Shown: in pieces, positions 1 through 8,319 of the stretch
Layout: the number at the start of each line of letters is the position of its first letter
How positions within the stretch are numbered: position 1 is the stretch's first letter
Assembly (NCBI GenBank): GCA_964537055.1
Contig: CAZHYV010000004.1
Location: forward strand, 186,001-250,000
Length of the DNA: 64,000 nt
Reading direction: 5' to 3'
Source: CAZHYV01 sp964537055
Lineage (GTDB): Bacteria > Myxococcota_A > Polyangia > Palsa-1104 > JAEUJZ01
Notes under the pieces: generated by a model
Database searches by the model: none
Told to the model about the DNA's origin: nothing
The model's input: only the letters and a program-made list of their open reading frames with translations
Translations under genes and position numbers: made by a program

Positions 1-399
1 ATCGCTCAAGGGAAAGGAGCCAGTTGGTATAGTGATCTTTCCGGCACAGGTCCTAACGATCTTTGGGCTGTAGGCTCCAAGCGTTGGCTGATTGGCCCCG
101 TGGGTTCTCCCCCGAATGCTGCGGGATTCCTCCACTATGACGGAAGCACATGGAGCGAGGTTCCTGAGCAATTTTATTCCGATCTTACTAGCGTGTGGGG
201 GCGAACTCCTCAAGATTTATGGATAAGCACCCGAGACGGGGAAACCTATCACTACGATGGCATTGATTGGCAACTTATTCAAACGGGGGTAGGCAAATGG
301 AACGAAATGGATGAGGTCCTTAGTAAGATCCGTGGTCTCCCCGATGGGCAAATTTGGGCGGTCGGTGGCCATGGCGCGATATTGCACTATAAGCCTTAG
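1..399 (+). CDS. C-terminal end of a BNR/propeller-type surface protein (partial)
   Basis: The reading frame is open from the first base of the window, so the start lies upstream; a GTG at base 100 is internal. The visible 132 residues carry propeller-like units: NDLWAVG near the start, then FLHYDGSTWSEV, DLWISTRDGETYHYDG and QIWAVGGHGAILHY. The family rule is that such D-LWAVG/YDG-W units form blades of beta-propeller proteins, and myxobacteria encode many secreted ones of unknown ligand. No catalytic residues are visible and the N-terminus, where a signal peptide or lipobox would be, is missing. The function is unknown; binding or adhesion at the cell surface is only an inference. Confidence 0.7.
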   Translation: MAQGKGASWYSDLSGTGPNDLWAVGSKRWLIGPVGSPPNAAGFLHYDGSTWSEVPEQFYSDLTSVWGRTPQDLWISTRDGETYHYDGIDWQLIQTGVGKWNEMDEVLSKIRGLPDGQIWAVGGHGAILHYKP

Positions 400-710
400 A
401 AGATTGATGCTCTATCAACAATCATCTAAGTGTAGGACTCAAAACAAGTTAGTTAACGTGAGTTCGATATTTCCTTTCATCACCACACCGAGTTTAGAAC
501 GGTTGGCACTGGTGGCAAGGAAGGCTTTTTTCTAGGCCACACTGGGTCTGGCGCGAGCTAGAGAGGAGCCTTGCAGCGACAGGACCCGATCCCACAAACT
601 GTGTCAGCGACCCCAAGAAACGCCGAACTCAGATTAGTCAATAGGGTCGATAATAGAATTGTTTATTCTTTTGAAGAATGATTATTTATATTGTATCTAT
701 ATAAACAATC
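400..710. other. Non-coding stretch with nested inverted repeats near its end
   Basis: No convincing gene is present. The last 55 bases are very AT-rich and contain a 9-base inverted repeat, ATTGTTTAT at 658-666 and ATAAACAAT at 701-709, enclosing a second one, ATTCTT at 665-670 and AAGAAT at 674-679. These lie directly in front of the ATG at 711 and could be an operator or a hairpin leader. I see no clear terminator for the upstream gene. Confidence 0.4.
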
Positions 711-1445
711 ATGCGAATAAATACGTATCGAACATTATTGCAATTGGTTTTATTCTTCGGCACGATTTTAACTGTCGAAGCTGTAAAATCAGAGAAACTG
801 ACGCCTACAAGTGAAGAAGAGATATTTTTGAAGTGGCTTTCACAATACTCTTCTAAAAAACAGATGTTTATCAAAGATGTGTGGTCTGCAAATTTAGATT
901 TACCGTCTAAAAATAAAATTCCAGAGTATGTAGCCTTACTTTGTCCCAACAAGAAACAGGAACGTGCACAAGGCGTTTATATTATTCAGCATCGGGTTAA
1001 GGATTATGAATCTCGTGAAAAATGGGAAGTCATTTTTGGCCTTGATGAACATACGAAGGTGGATTGTACTCCTAACAAAGAAACAGGCTCCATCAAACTA
1101 AAGTTTCGGAAAGGACCTTTCCTCACGCTGCGTCAAAACTACTCTGATACCGACCCTGGATTTGAGAGTTTAGATTTAGCATTTCGTGGAGATCACAATG
1201 AGCTTGTTATTGTTCGTGGAGAAAGTCAGGGTACGGAAGATCCAGCATCGTATACCAGAGTGACAGATTACGCCAATGCTAAAGAACGCTGTTCCTATCC
1301 TACGGTCGAGGACGGTAGAATCATTAAACATTTAGGTCATACAAACGTAATCATCGACATCAATCACCTTGATCCAGTATATCCGGCAGGAGAAAATCCT
1401 CAGTATAAACTTTGCGAAACCACAAAATGCACACAAGCCTGGTAG
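711..1445 (+). CDS. Hypothetical secreted protein, AT-rich gene
   Basis: A 244-residue protein I do not recognise. Residues about 5-25 form a hydrophobic stretch (LLQLVLFFGTILTVEA) ending in an AxA-like site, so export through a signal peptide is likely. The rest is hydrophilic, rich in charged residues, with cysteines scattered in the C-terminal half (TKVDCTPN, ERCSYP, KLCETTKC) that could form disulfides outside the cytoplasm. There is no Shine-Dalgarno sequence before the ATG; a TATATA at 698-703 sits 7 bases upstream. The gene is visibly more AT-rich than its neighbours, which could mean recent acquisition or relaxed constraint. A 3' start would lose the signal peptide, so the first ATG is kept. 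Confidence 0.6.
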   Translation: MRINTYRTLLQLVLFFGTILTVEAVKSEKLTPTSEEEIFLKWLSQYSSKKQMFIKDVWSANLDLPSKNKIPEYVALLCPNKKQERAQGVYIIQHRVKDYESREKWEVIFGLDEHTKVDCTPNKETGSIKLKFRKGPFLTLRQNYSDTDPGFESLDLAFRGDHNELVIVRGESQGTEDPASYTRVTDYANAKERCSYPTVEDGRIIKHLGHTNVIIDINHLDPVYPAGENPQYKLCETTKCTQAW

Positions 1446-1483
1446 AATCGGTCTGGTAAGATATAATCCTTCCAGAAATCCTT

Positions 1484-1489
1484 TATAAT
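1484..1489 (+). promoter_or_regulatory. Candidate -10 box for tilS, 11 bases before the start codon
   Basis: A perfect TATAAT lies 11 bases upstream of the tilS ATG and there is no Shine-Dalgarno sequence between them. No good -35 box is visible at 17 bases. A second TATAAT lies at 1462-1467. The spacing matches the macA and ATP-grasp starts in this window and suggests a very short leader. Confidence 0.4.
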
Positions 1490-1500
1490 TACTTTTATCC

Positions 1501-3060
1501 ATGCATTCTCTTTTGGCTCATGTTAGGACCTCTTTAGCAGATCTTGGTTATGCTCACCGAGCGGCTTCTTTGGTGGCAGCATGCTCGCTGGGTCCTGATT
1601 CAATGGCGTTAACACTTGCCCTGATAGAGCTACAAACATGGTTGGGGTTAAAGCTACATGGGGTTTATATAGACCACGGTCTTCGGGCAGAGTCCGAGTT
1701 AGAGGGACAGATGTTTTTTGCATGGGCAAAAAAGCATTGCCTGTCTGCCGAAGTAATTAAGATTCAAGTTCCTCATGAACCCTCCAAGCAGGCAGCCGCC
1801 CGAAGGTTGCGGTATGAGGCACTCCTTGGTGTGGCAAAACGTGTAAATGCACAAGCGATTGCGACGGGGCATACGCTAAATGACCAAAGTGAGACCTTCC
1901 TCATGCGGCTTCTAGGAGGAGCTGGCTTAAAAGGGCTTGCAGGGATGCCAAACGCCCGAACGCTTTGGACAAGGGGTGATCAGCACATCCAAATCATCCG
2001 CCCGCTGCTTGATTGTAGCCGTGAGGAAGTTGTTTCTTTTCTTCAGGAACGGAATGCCGTACCCGTCGAGGATCCCAGTAACCAGAACAAAAAGTATCTT
2101 CGGAGTCGCATTCGTCATCGTGTCCTTCCTGTTCTGCGGGAGGAATACCCAGATTTTGACGTCCATATTGGAGATCTAACAAAGCAGCTTCGGGAAGATG
2201 CCGAGTACCTGGACCAAGTAGCAGAAAAGGCGTGGGCCTCACTACAGGCTTCGGATTCACAACAGACCATAGACTCGGGACAGGATCCATCTCGATTGTC
2301 CTTGGAAATTCGCCCGCTTTTGGAGCTACCCAAAGCAATTTTTGTCCGTGTGCTTCGCTTAGCTTCGCCCGTTCCTCTCTCCGCCAAGCAGACGCAGGCT
2401 CTTTTTCTCCTGTGCCAGATCAGAGAGGGCTCAGCTCAACTCTCCCTCTCTCAAAACTGGCAGGTCGAGCGGATCTACGAGAGACTGGTTTTTCAAAAAA
2501 CTTCTCTTTCTACCCAAAAGCAGCAGGCAGAAGATGGTATGCAGAGACGCCAGAGGAGACATCGTCAGAACCACCAGGTCGAGGAAGAGCAGCTTATTCT
2601 TCAGGAAGAAGGCACCTACACCTTTCAGAGGTATAGAGTCACCATCAGCAAGGGGTACCCTCCTTCTCTGCTCCCGACCAAGATGTCTCATTCTGCTGCC
2701 CTGCCCACGCCTGCTACCCTACCTACGCAATCAAAAGAAAAATCTTCCCTCATGCTTCTACAGCAACCAGAGGGACTTTTAGCCCAACCCTGGGAAGCTG
2801 TTTTCCCAGGATTATCGCCTCTCATCCTAAGGAAGGTTCGTCCAGGGGACCGCATCAAACTACCCAAGGTTGCCGGTCATAAAAAGCTCAGCGATCTCTT
2901 TGTCGATGCAAAAATTCCACGTTCGATGAGAGATCAGCTCCTTGTTGTGTGTAACCACCTAGGGGAAATTCTGTGGGTCGTTGGCCTTCGGTTTGCCTTA
3001 AAAGAGGAAGGGTCGAACCCCCAGGAGAGCGATTGGCACCTGTCCATCAAACTCACCTAA
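1501..3060 (+). CDS. tilS: tRNA(Ile)-lysidine synthase
   Basis: TilS joins lysine to C34 of the tRNA(Ile) with anticodon CAU, using ATP, so that it reads AUA. The N-terminal PP-loop ATPase domain covers about residues 20-230: the ATP motif near residue 28 reads SLGPDSMAL, followed by HGVYIDHGLR, RRLRYEALL, ATGHTLNDQSETFLMRLLGG and EDPSN. The C-terminal domain (about 440-515) shows RPGDRIKLP and GHKKLSDLFVDAKIP. The usual motif is SGGxDS; here its second residue is leucine, and HHxDDQ is altered to HTLNDQ. At 519 residues it is longer than most relatives because of a charged, Gln-rich insert at about 340-390. It is followed by ftsH on the same strand, a common bacterial arrangement. The family is secure; full activity is less so because of the motif changes. 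Confidence 0.92.
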   Translation: MHSLLAHVRTSLADLGYAHRAASLVAACSLGPDSMALTLALIELQTWLGLKLHGVYIDHGLRAESELEGQMFFAWAKKHCLSAEVIKIQVPHEPSKQAAARRLRYEALLGVAKRVNAQAIATGHTLNDQSETFLMRLLGGAGLKGLAGMPNARTLWTRGDQHIQIIRPLLDCSREEVVSFLQERNAVPVEDPSNQNKKYLRSRIRHRVLPVLREEYPDFDVHIGDLTKQLREDAEYLDQVAEKAWASLQASDSQQTIDSGQDPSRLSLEIRPLLELPKAIFVRVLRLASPVPLSAKQTQALFLLCQIREGSAQLSLSQNWQVERIYERLVFQKTSLSTQKQQAEDGMQRRQRRHRQNHQVEEEQLILQEEGTYTFQRYRVTISKGYPPSLLPTKMSHSAALPTPATLPTQSKEKSSLMLLQQPEGLLAQPWEAVFPGLSPLILRKVRPGDRIKLPKVAGHKKLSDLFVDAKIPRSMRDQLLVVCNHLGEILWVVGLRFALKEEGSNPQESDWHLSIKLT

Positions 3061-3171
3061 GCAACCGAAGAGATAGGGGCCCTAAGAAACCCTTTCTTTC
3101 TTCCCCTCTTTTTAGGAACTATGATATAACGACATCGCGGCTTATGAGTCTGTAAGGAGCCATCTTTTTTC

Positions 3172-5004
3172 GTGAGGTTTTCGTTGAGTCAATCCCAAAA
3201 GTCTTTTCTTCTAACCCTGCTATTTTCTTTGGCAATTTTTTTAGGATGGCGTCTATACCGACGATTCTATCCCGAGCAAAAGCCAGCGTCCTATCATTCT
3301 TTGATCCAAGAGATCAAAACGAACCCTGGCCATCTTAAGATGGTCCGGATAGATAAAAAAACGGAAAAAATCGAGGCACTTACAACAGATTCAGCCCCCA
3401 AGGATAAAGTAATTTACGAAGGTCCTTCGGATCTTGAGCGTCGTGAGCTTTTGTCCTTGCTTGAGCAGGCAAAGATTGATCATGAATTTTTATCCCGCGA
3501 CGAAGGCCTATTAGCTACTTTTCTCGGAACTTGGTTACCCACTCTTTTGGTCATTGGACTGATGGGAATTGGTAGCATTTTTCTCTTTCGATTCATTCAA
3601 GGAGGTGCTGGCCGAGGATTCCCTGTGGGAAAAGCCAAAATTAAAACATTTGACCCCGAAAGCAAGAGCAAGGTTACTTTTGCAGATGTGGCAGGAATCG
3701 AAGAAGCCAAAGCCGAAGTCCAGGAATTGGTTGATTTTCTGAAAGATCCTGCAAAATTTACCAAACTTGGGGGACGGATTCCCAAAGGAGTTCTTTTAAC
3801 GGGTCCGCCGGGAACCGGAAAAACCCTTCTAGCCAGAGCCATTGCCGGAGAAGCTGGCGTCACTTTCTTCCACAGCTCAGGCGGAAGCTTTGAAGAAATG
3901 TTGGTTGGCGTAGGTGCCGTGCGCATCCGTGAGCTGTTTGAGCAGGCTAAGCGTAGCGCTCCGTGCATCATCTTTATCGATGAGATTGATTCCATCGGCA
4001 GACAGAGGAACAACAAATCACGAATGACCGCCGGAGAAGACCAAACGCTAAACCAACTTTTGGTGGAAATGGATGGTTTCGACGCAAATGAAGGAGTTAT
4101 CTTAATTGCGGCGACGAACCGACTTGACGTGCTCGATCAGGCATTATTACGACCTGGGCGTTTTGATCGGCATGTGATGGTTTCTTTACCCGATGTCCGA
4201 GGGCGTGAGGAAATTTTGAAAGTGCATTCCCGCAAAGTTCCGCTGGCTTCTGATGCAAATCTAAGTGTAATTGCTCGCGGCACACCTGGTTTTTCTGGAG
4301 CCGCTCTCGAAGCCCTCATCAATGAAGCTGCCCTTTTGGCTGCACGAGAGGGCAAAGATGCGGTGGGTCGGGCCGACTTAGAAGAAGCCAAAGCAAAGGT
4401 GATTATGGGGCCTGAGAGAAAATCGATGGTAATTTCCGATCAGGAGAAACGCACCACGGCCTACCACGAAGCAGGACACACGTTGGTTGCGCACCTGATT
4501 CCTCACACAGATCCTGTGCATCTGGTGACGATTATCCCGCGGGGCCCAGCCCTGGGGGTTACACACCAACTTCCGATGGAAGATCGCCTGAGCGCCTCAA
4601 AAACCTATATCGAGGCTCGTATCGCTGTCATGATGGGTGGCCGCGTCGCCGAAGAGCTTGTGTTTAAGCATGTAACTACAGGAGCAAGCAACGATATCGA
4701 ACAAGCAACCAGCCTCGCCCGAAAAATGGTATGCGAGTGGGGTATGAGCGATACACTGGGACCCCTTCGTTACAATAAAAAGGAATTTGAACAAGAGCTT
4801 ATGCTGGGTTCAGCCTATTCAGAGAAAACCGCAGAGCTTATCGATACCGAAGTTCGTCGAATCGTCACTGAGCAGCATCACCGCGTTTATCAACTTCTTC
4901 GAGAGCATCAGGATAAACTGACCCGCCTGGCCGAGGCATTGCTCGAGCGTGAAACCCTGCATGAAGGTGATTTGAAGCAACTTCTCTCTGAACATGTCGC
5001 TTAA
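3172..5004 (+). CDS. ftsH: ATP-dependent zinc metalloprotease FtsH
   Basis: FtsH is a hexameric inner-membrane AAA protease that extracts and degrades misfolded membrane proteins and some short-lived cytosolic regulators. The 610 residues show TM1 (about 11-27), a short periplasmic part, TM2 (about 118-140), an AAA domain with Walker A GPPGTGKT, Walker B CIIFIDEID, the SRH region ATNRLDVLDQALLRPGRFDR, and the protease domain with HEAGH and the downstream zinc-binding aspartate in TGASNDIEQAT. The pore loop reads MLVGVGA where the family has MFVGVGA, so the aromatic pore residue is leucine. The start is GTG, preceded by AAGGAG at 3154-3159. It probably shares a transcript with tilS, 111 bases upstream. 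Confidence 0.97.
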   Translation: MRFSLSQSQKSFLLTLLFSLAIFLGWRLYRRFYPEQKPASYHSLIQEIKTNPGHLKMVRIDKKTEKIEALTTDSAPKDKVIYEGPSDLERRELLSLLEQAKIDHEFLSRDEGLLATFLGTWLPTLLVIGLMGIGSIFLFRFIQGGAGRGFPVGKAKIKTFDPESKSKVTFADVAGIEEAKAEVQELVDFLKDPAKFTKLGGRIPKGVLLTGPPGTGKTLLARAIAGEAGVTFFHSSGGSFEEMLVGVGAVRIRELFEQAKRSAPCIIFIDEIDSIGRQRNNKSRMTAGEDQTLNQLLVEMDGFDANEGVILIAATNRLDVLDQALLRPGRFDRHVMVSLPDVRGREEILKVHSRKVPLASDANLSVIARGTPGFSGAALEALINEAALLAAREGKDAVGRADLEEAKAKVIMGPERKSMVISDQEKRTTAYHEAGHTLVAHLIPHTDPVHLVTIIPRGPALGVTHQLPMEDRLSASKTYIEARIAVMMGGRVAEELVFKHVTTGASNDIEQATSLARKMVCEWGMSDTLGPLRYNKKEFEQELMLGSAYSEKTAELIDTEVRRIVTEQHHRVYQLLREHQDKLTRLAEALLERETLHEGDLKQLLSEHVA

Positions 5005-5008
5005 GACT

Positions 5009-5320
5009 TTATCGGGCTTGACCAACCTTTTGCACATATTGCCGAAGCTTTTGCAAGGGAGGGTTTGGGGTCAGCTCGGTAAAATGTACCGCATGAGAGG
5101 CATTCTCTTTTTGTACAGTCAATGTATAGTGGTAGACATCTGCGGCTCCCTGCAGTCCGTCGGGCAATGTACCGTTGAGGCAAAAGAAATTGGTTTCTGC
5201 CAAAAGCCTTTCTGCCTCAGCAGTAGCTTCAGCGGGCAGCGCCTGTGTCTCGAGCGTCCATGTACTCGCAAGGCCGGGGATGATGGCAAACCCGCCTTGT
5301 CGTCTCAGTAAAATACGCAT
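5009..5320 (-). CDS. Emfourin-like protein protease inhibitor
   Basis: A 103-residue cytosolic-type protein without signal peptide. Its N-terminus RILLRRQGGFAIIPGL followed by a TWTLETQALPAE segment, then a hydrophobic strand (YHYTLTVQ) and a C-terminal helix, resembles emfourin, the small inhibitor encoded beside protealysin in Serratia. In that family the inhibitor binds the active site of the neighbouring M4 protease. Here it lies directly downstream of a protealysin-type protease, on the same strand and 111 bases from its stop, as expected for a protease/inhibitor operon. No strong ribosome-binding site is visible. The assignment rests on the motif and the context together; sequence divergence leaves some doubt. 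Confidence 0.65.
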   Translation of the reverse strand: MRILLRRQGGFAIIPGLASTWTLETQALPAEATAEAERLLAETNFFCLNGTLPDGLQGAADVYHYTLTVQKENASHAVHFTELTPNPPLQKLRQYVQKVGQAR

Positions 5321-5431
5321 CTACTACAGTGTAATCTGAATCCTACACAGATGCAACCGCATTCCATGCAACCTCAATTTGCTGGAACGCCCCCATACAA
5401 GCAAGAACGCCACAAATGGAGACGCCTGTGA

Positions 5432-6541
5432 TTACAGCAATGGCTCTACCAAAACCCCGACCTGTCGCCAAGCTTCGATAACGGCTTTGCGCTCAATGCT
5501 GTGCGAACCAAACAAGTGGCCCGCATTCACTGCTGCCCGTGCTGCAAAGGTGGCAAAGTCTGTAGTTTTCTTTAAATAAGGATCTCGCAAGGTGTCGTAC
5601 CAAATCTTGCCTGCTTTGGTCCACGCATACCCTCCCAGGGCAGTGGCCAAAAGATAAAACGCTCGGTTGGGAATCCCCGAGTTAATGTGCACTCCGCCGT
5701 TGTCCTCCATGGTCTCGACATACTTTTCCATATGCGCAGGCTGAGGGTCCTTCCCAATACCAGTGATTTCATACGCGCTGCCGGGTTCTTTCAAAGACCG
5801 AAGCGATGCCTTTGGTGCCTGCAAAAAGAGGCCCTGCCCTATCAACCAGTCGGCCTCATCGACCGTTTGCTTACACACATACTGCTTGACCAAGCTGCCA
5901 AAGATATCTGCCATCGACTCATTCAGCGCACCTGGCTGACGCAGATAGATGAGCTTTGCCTCGTCCCCCACCACCCCATGGGTGAGCTCATGGGCAATAA
6001 TGTCCACCGCGCAGGTAAATCGATTAAACACCTGCCCATCCCCATCTCCAAACACCATCTTCTGACCATCCCAAAAGGCATTATTATAATGCTGCCCGTA
6101 GTGCACAATACCATGCAGAGGAAGTCCCTGGTCATCGATAGAACTGCGTCCAAAGACCGTTTTGTAAAAATCGTAAGTAATCCCCAGATTATCATAAGCC
6201 TCATCGACACTGGACTCGCCCACAGGCCCCTGCCCTTCTATGCGCATGACCAAGCCCGACCGTTCCTCTTGGTGGTTGGCATTAAAAATGGTGCGCTGTT
6301 TTGGCATAGGAGCTGTAGCCAAAATAGGGTTTTTCATACGGCCGAATTCCGCCAAGAACATCGCCCGGCTTGCCCGCGTTGTTGCATCAACGCTCATTCC
6401 ACGAACCGCAGCCTCGCGCTGCTCTTTCGAGCCATGAATGGCTATCTGCTTAAGTAAATAAGGAGGAAGGATAAAGCAATATTGAGAAGAACAGGAAGGG
6501 GATAAATTTTTGAGAGACTGATCTTTAAAATCCTGCGTCAT
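5432..6541 (-). CDS. Protealysin-type M4 zinc metalloprotease
   Basis: A thermolysin-family protease of 369 residues. The zinc site is HELTH near residue 184 with the third ligand in NESMADIFG about 20 residues later; the catalytic histidine region reads DNGGVHINSGIPNRAFYLLA. There is no signal peptide. Instead there is a short N-terminal propeptide containing PPYLLKQIA, the conserved PPxL-type motif of protealysin-like precursors. In Serratia, protealysin and grimelysin are intracellular enzymes that cleave actin and help invasion; a comparable role here is inference. AAGGAGG lies just before the ATG. The gene is followed by an emfourin-like inhibitor gene, which supports the protealysin assignment. 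Confidence 0.93.
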   Translation of the reverse strand: MTQDFKDQSLKNLSPSCSSQYCFILPPYLLKQIAIHGSKEQREAAVRGMSVDATTRASRAMFLAEFGRMKNPILATAPMPKQRTIFNANHQEERSGLVMRIEGQGPVGESSVDEAYDNLGITYDFYKTVFGRSSIDDQGLPLHGIVHYGQHYNNAFWDGQKMVFGDGDGQVFNRFTCAVDIIAHELTHGVVGDEAKLIYLRQPGALNESMADIFGSLVKQYVCKQTVDEADWLIGQGLFLQAPKASLRSLKEPGSAYEITGIGKDPQPAHMEKYVETMEDNGGVHINSGIPNRAFYLLATALGGYAWTKAGKIWYDTLRDPYLKKTTDFATFAARAAVNAGHLFGSHSIERKAVIEAWRQVGVLVEPLL

Positions 6542-6695
6542 GGTGCCTCCTTGAAAAGATATAAGCAGGTCCGGTTAGAAAACATACGAGAAGTACTGAC
6601 AAACGGCTAAAAATGCAATGTATGAAATCACGTACGAAAGGATACATGGATTCAGCAAGAGGTAGGATGGCGGAGACAAAAGAAAAGGTTGGAAG

Positions 6696-7493
6696 TTATC
6701 CTGTGATGGTTCCTTGAAATAGATACCTTACTGCTTCGAGAAAAAGAATAACAAGCAGAGACAAGATGCTTAGCACGCAAGCAACCCATGCTAACGGAGA
6801 ACGTCGATGCATCTGATTGGGAATCGCATTCGCTTGCTCAGGAGGGAGCTGGAAAAGATCTACGCTTGGCATTGTCCTTCTTTGTTCAAAAGAACGAATT
6901 TGTTTGGATCGAGCATAAATCGATAAACAAAGGAAGAAACTACCTAATGTACTTGTGAGAACCGCAGGCAGTACGATTTTATATTGCACAAAACCCTGGT
7001 AATGAAAGATTCCCATGCAGGTAAACCAAAGGCCCACAGAAAAAAGAACGCGGCAGACAAGATCGTAAGGAGAATTTCGGTAAGCCTTCGAATACCATAG
7101 ATTTAATAAGCCCGAAGCAGCTGCAATAAAAAGTGTATTCGCTATCAGAGGCCCCCCACAAAAGAAAATACAGGTGTTCTCGCTATCAAAAAAAGCAAGA
7201 AGAAATATACTCATCAGCAAGAATAGAATGCATAGGCTAGAGAAAAGAAAAAAGGCAGAAAGGATGGTTCGTTTTAGAAAGGATGCGACCTTTACTACAA
7301 GAACAAACAACCCCAACCAAACAACAAATCCCAATCCCTTGAACCATTGAAATCTTCCAAAAGAGCTCTCGAAGATTCGGGGAAACATCCAAAATCCGAT
7401 TCCCAAAATTTGTGCAGCAATGATGAACCAGCTCAGCCAATGTAACTCTCGAGAAGAGGTCCATCTCGTGGGGTTATGTTCTAAATGAGACAT
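6696..7493 (-). CDS. Hypothetical polytopic membrane protein
   Basis: An unrecognised 265-residue protein with about seven hydrophobic segments: near residues 18-38, 48-66, 75-98, 103-125, 140-160, 170-193 and 232-252. A hydrophilic stretch (about 195-230, SKQIRSFEQRRTMPSVDLF...) separates the last two. No catalytic or transport motif is visible. It overlaps the upstream minus-strand gene by 20 bases, so the two are probably co-transcribed and translationally coupled. Inner-membrane location is likely; the function is unknown. Confidence 0.65.
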   Translation of the reverse strand: MSHLEHNPTRWTSSRELHWLSWFIIAAQILGIGFWMFPRIFESSFGRFQWFKGLGFVVWLGLFVLVVKVASFLKRTILSAFFLFSSLCILFLLMSIFLLAFFDSENTCIFFCGGPLIANTLFIAAASGLLNLWYSKAYRNSPYDLVCRVLFSVGLWFTCMGIFHYQGFVQYKIVLPAVLTSTLGSFFLCLSIYARSKQIRSFEQRRTMPSVDLFQLPPEQANAIPNQMHRRSPLAWVACVLSILSLLVILFLEAVRYLFQGTITG

Positions 7494-7947
7494 AAGCAGG
7501 TATTTTACCTAGGCCAGGCTGGTTTTGGAAAGGCTTACTAAAGAATGCTCTTACCTTTTTAAGACCTTTTTTTGTTAGAAAATTTCCGACCAAAACCTCG
7601 CTAGGCTTTTCTTTTTCCTTACCGATACCCTGTATGTCTACGAGACATCCACTCTCGCCCCAATCTGGTTTTACCTTCACCTCGGGAAGTAGAGAGCCAC
7701 CCCATAAAAGGCATCTCCATCGGATCAAGTTATTTTGTATCGAAAACCATCGGGTTTCGATACATGCAAAAAAGAGAAATCCGATCGTAACAAGCGTGTG
7801 TTCAAGATGATGTTTCTCCCAAAGAAAATTTGCCCAAGAAGAACGTTGAAATAACGTAGAAAAAAGCGTCCCTAGGCTAAGAAGAGTGATACTCCAAGTG
7901 GATAGGGGGATGACGACAAGTAGCTTCTTCTTACCACCCAATATCAT
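7474..7947 (-). CDS. Hypothetical protein with two membrane segments
   Basis: The frame is open back to 8046, but I favour the ATG at 7947, giving 157 residues starting MILGGKKKLLVVIP. That start lies six bases downstream of a good promoter (TTGAAA, 17 bases, TATCCT), whereas the upstream extension would overlap the divergent gene. Two hydrophobic segments (about 9-31 and 47-65) are followed by an ETRWF motif and a cytosolic basic tail. The layout (two membrane helices, then TRWF and a tryptophan) resembles the protein encoded at 9555-10082, so they may be distant paralogues. Function unknown. Confidence 0.5.
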   Translation of the reverse strand: MILGGKKKLLVVIPLSTWSITLLSLGTLFSTLFQRSSWANFLWEKHHLEHTLVTIGFLFFACIETRWFSIQNNLIRWRCLLWGGSLLPEVKVKPDWGESGCLVDIQGIGKEKEKPSEVLVGNFLTKKGLKKVRAFFSKPFQNQPGLGKIPAYVSFRT

Positions 7948-7953
7948 GTCGCT

Positions 7954-7982
7954 AGGATAACTTGTTTTGTAAATGGTTTCAA
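7954..7982 (-). promoter_or_regulatory. Promoter for the gene starting at 7947, near-leaderless
   Basis: Reading the minus strand, TTGAAA (7977-7982) and TATCCT (7954-7959) are separated by 17 bases. The ATG begins six bases after the -10 box, so the transcript would start at or next to the start codon. No Shine-Dalgarno sequence is present. Confidence 0.5.
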
Positions 7983-8083
7983 TGATAGTAGCTCTCAGGC
8001 CAAAAATAGCAGAGCCTCTCTTGACAACACGCTTTGTAAGCACCACATTAGAATTTTTGAATCATCTAGGAATGGAGGATGTA

Positions 8084-8317
8084 ATGAAGCTTGTACTCAA
8101 ACTTTTAGTAGGAGCAGGGTTAAGCGCTAGTCTGATTTACTTTATGAAAGCTTCTCGGATGAGAAAATATCGTTCTCTCCTACGCAAAACGACACACGAG
8201 GGCCTTCATGAAAGCAGGAAAGCTCTACATCATGCCATTGCGGAAATCGAAGATCAGGCCGAAGAGCTTTTGGGTGCTTCTCGAGTCATTTTGAAGAAGA
8301 TTCGCAAGTCTCTGTAA
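8084..8317 (+). CDS. Small membrane-anchored helical protein
   Basis: A 77-residue protein starting MKLVLKLLVGAGLSASLIYFM: one N-terminal membrane segment (about 3-20), then a basic stretch and a long amphipathic helix (residues 35-70, HESRKALHHAIAEIEDQAEELL) that may form a coiled coil. The frame is open further upstream, but the ATG at 8084 has a GGAGGA Shine-Dalgarno five bases before it, and the upstream part overlaps the divergent promoter. The architecture resembles YtxH-type small proteins, but I see no family-defining motif. It sits between divergent and convergent genes and is therefore likely transcribed alone. Confidence 0.6.
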   Translation: MKLVLKLLVGAGLSASLIYFMKASRMRKYRSLLRKTTHEGLHESRKALHHAIAEIEDQAEELLGASRVILKKIRKSL

Positions 8318-8319
8318 AG

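Noticed and set aside
2232..2636. A 134-codon frame within tilS
   Set aside because: It is out of frame with the TilS coding sequence, has no ribosome-binding site and no recognisable domain.
5687..6457. A 256-codon frame on the plus strand opposite the M4 protease gene
   Set aside because: It lies wholly antisense to a gene with complete catalytic motifs and its translation has no domain or signal peptide; it is a shadow frame.
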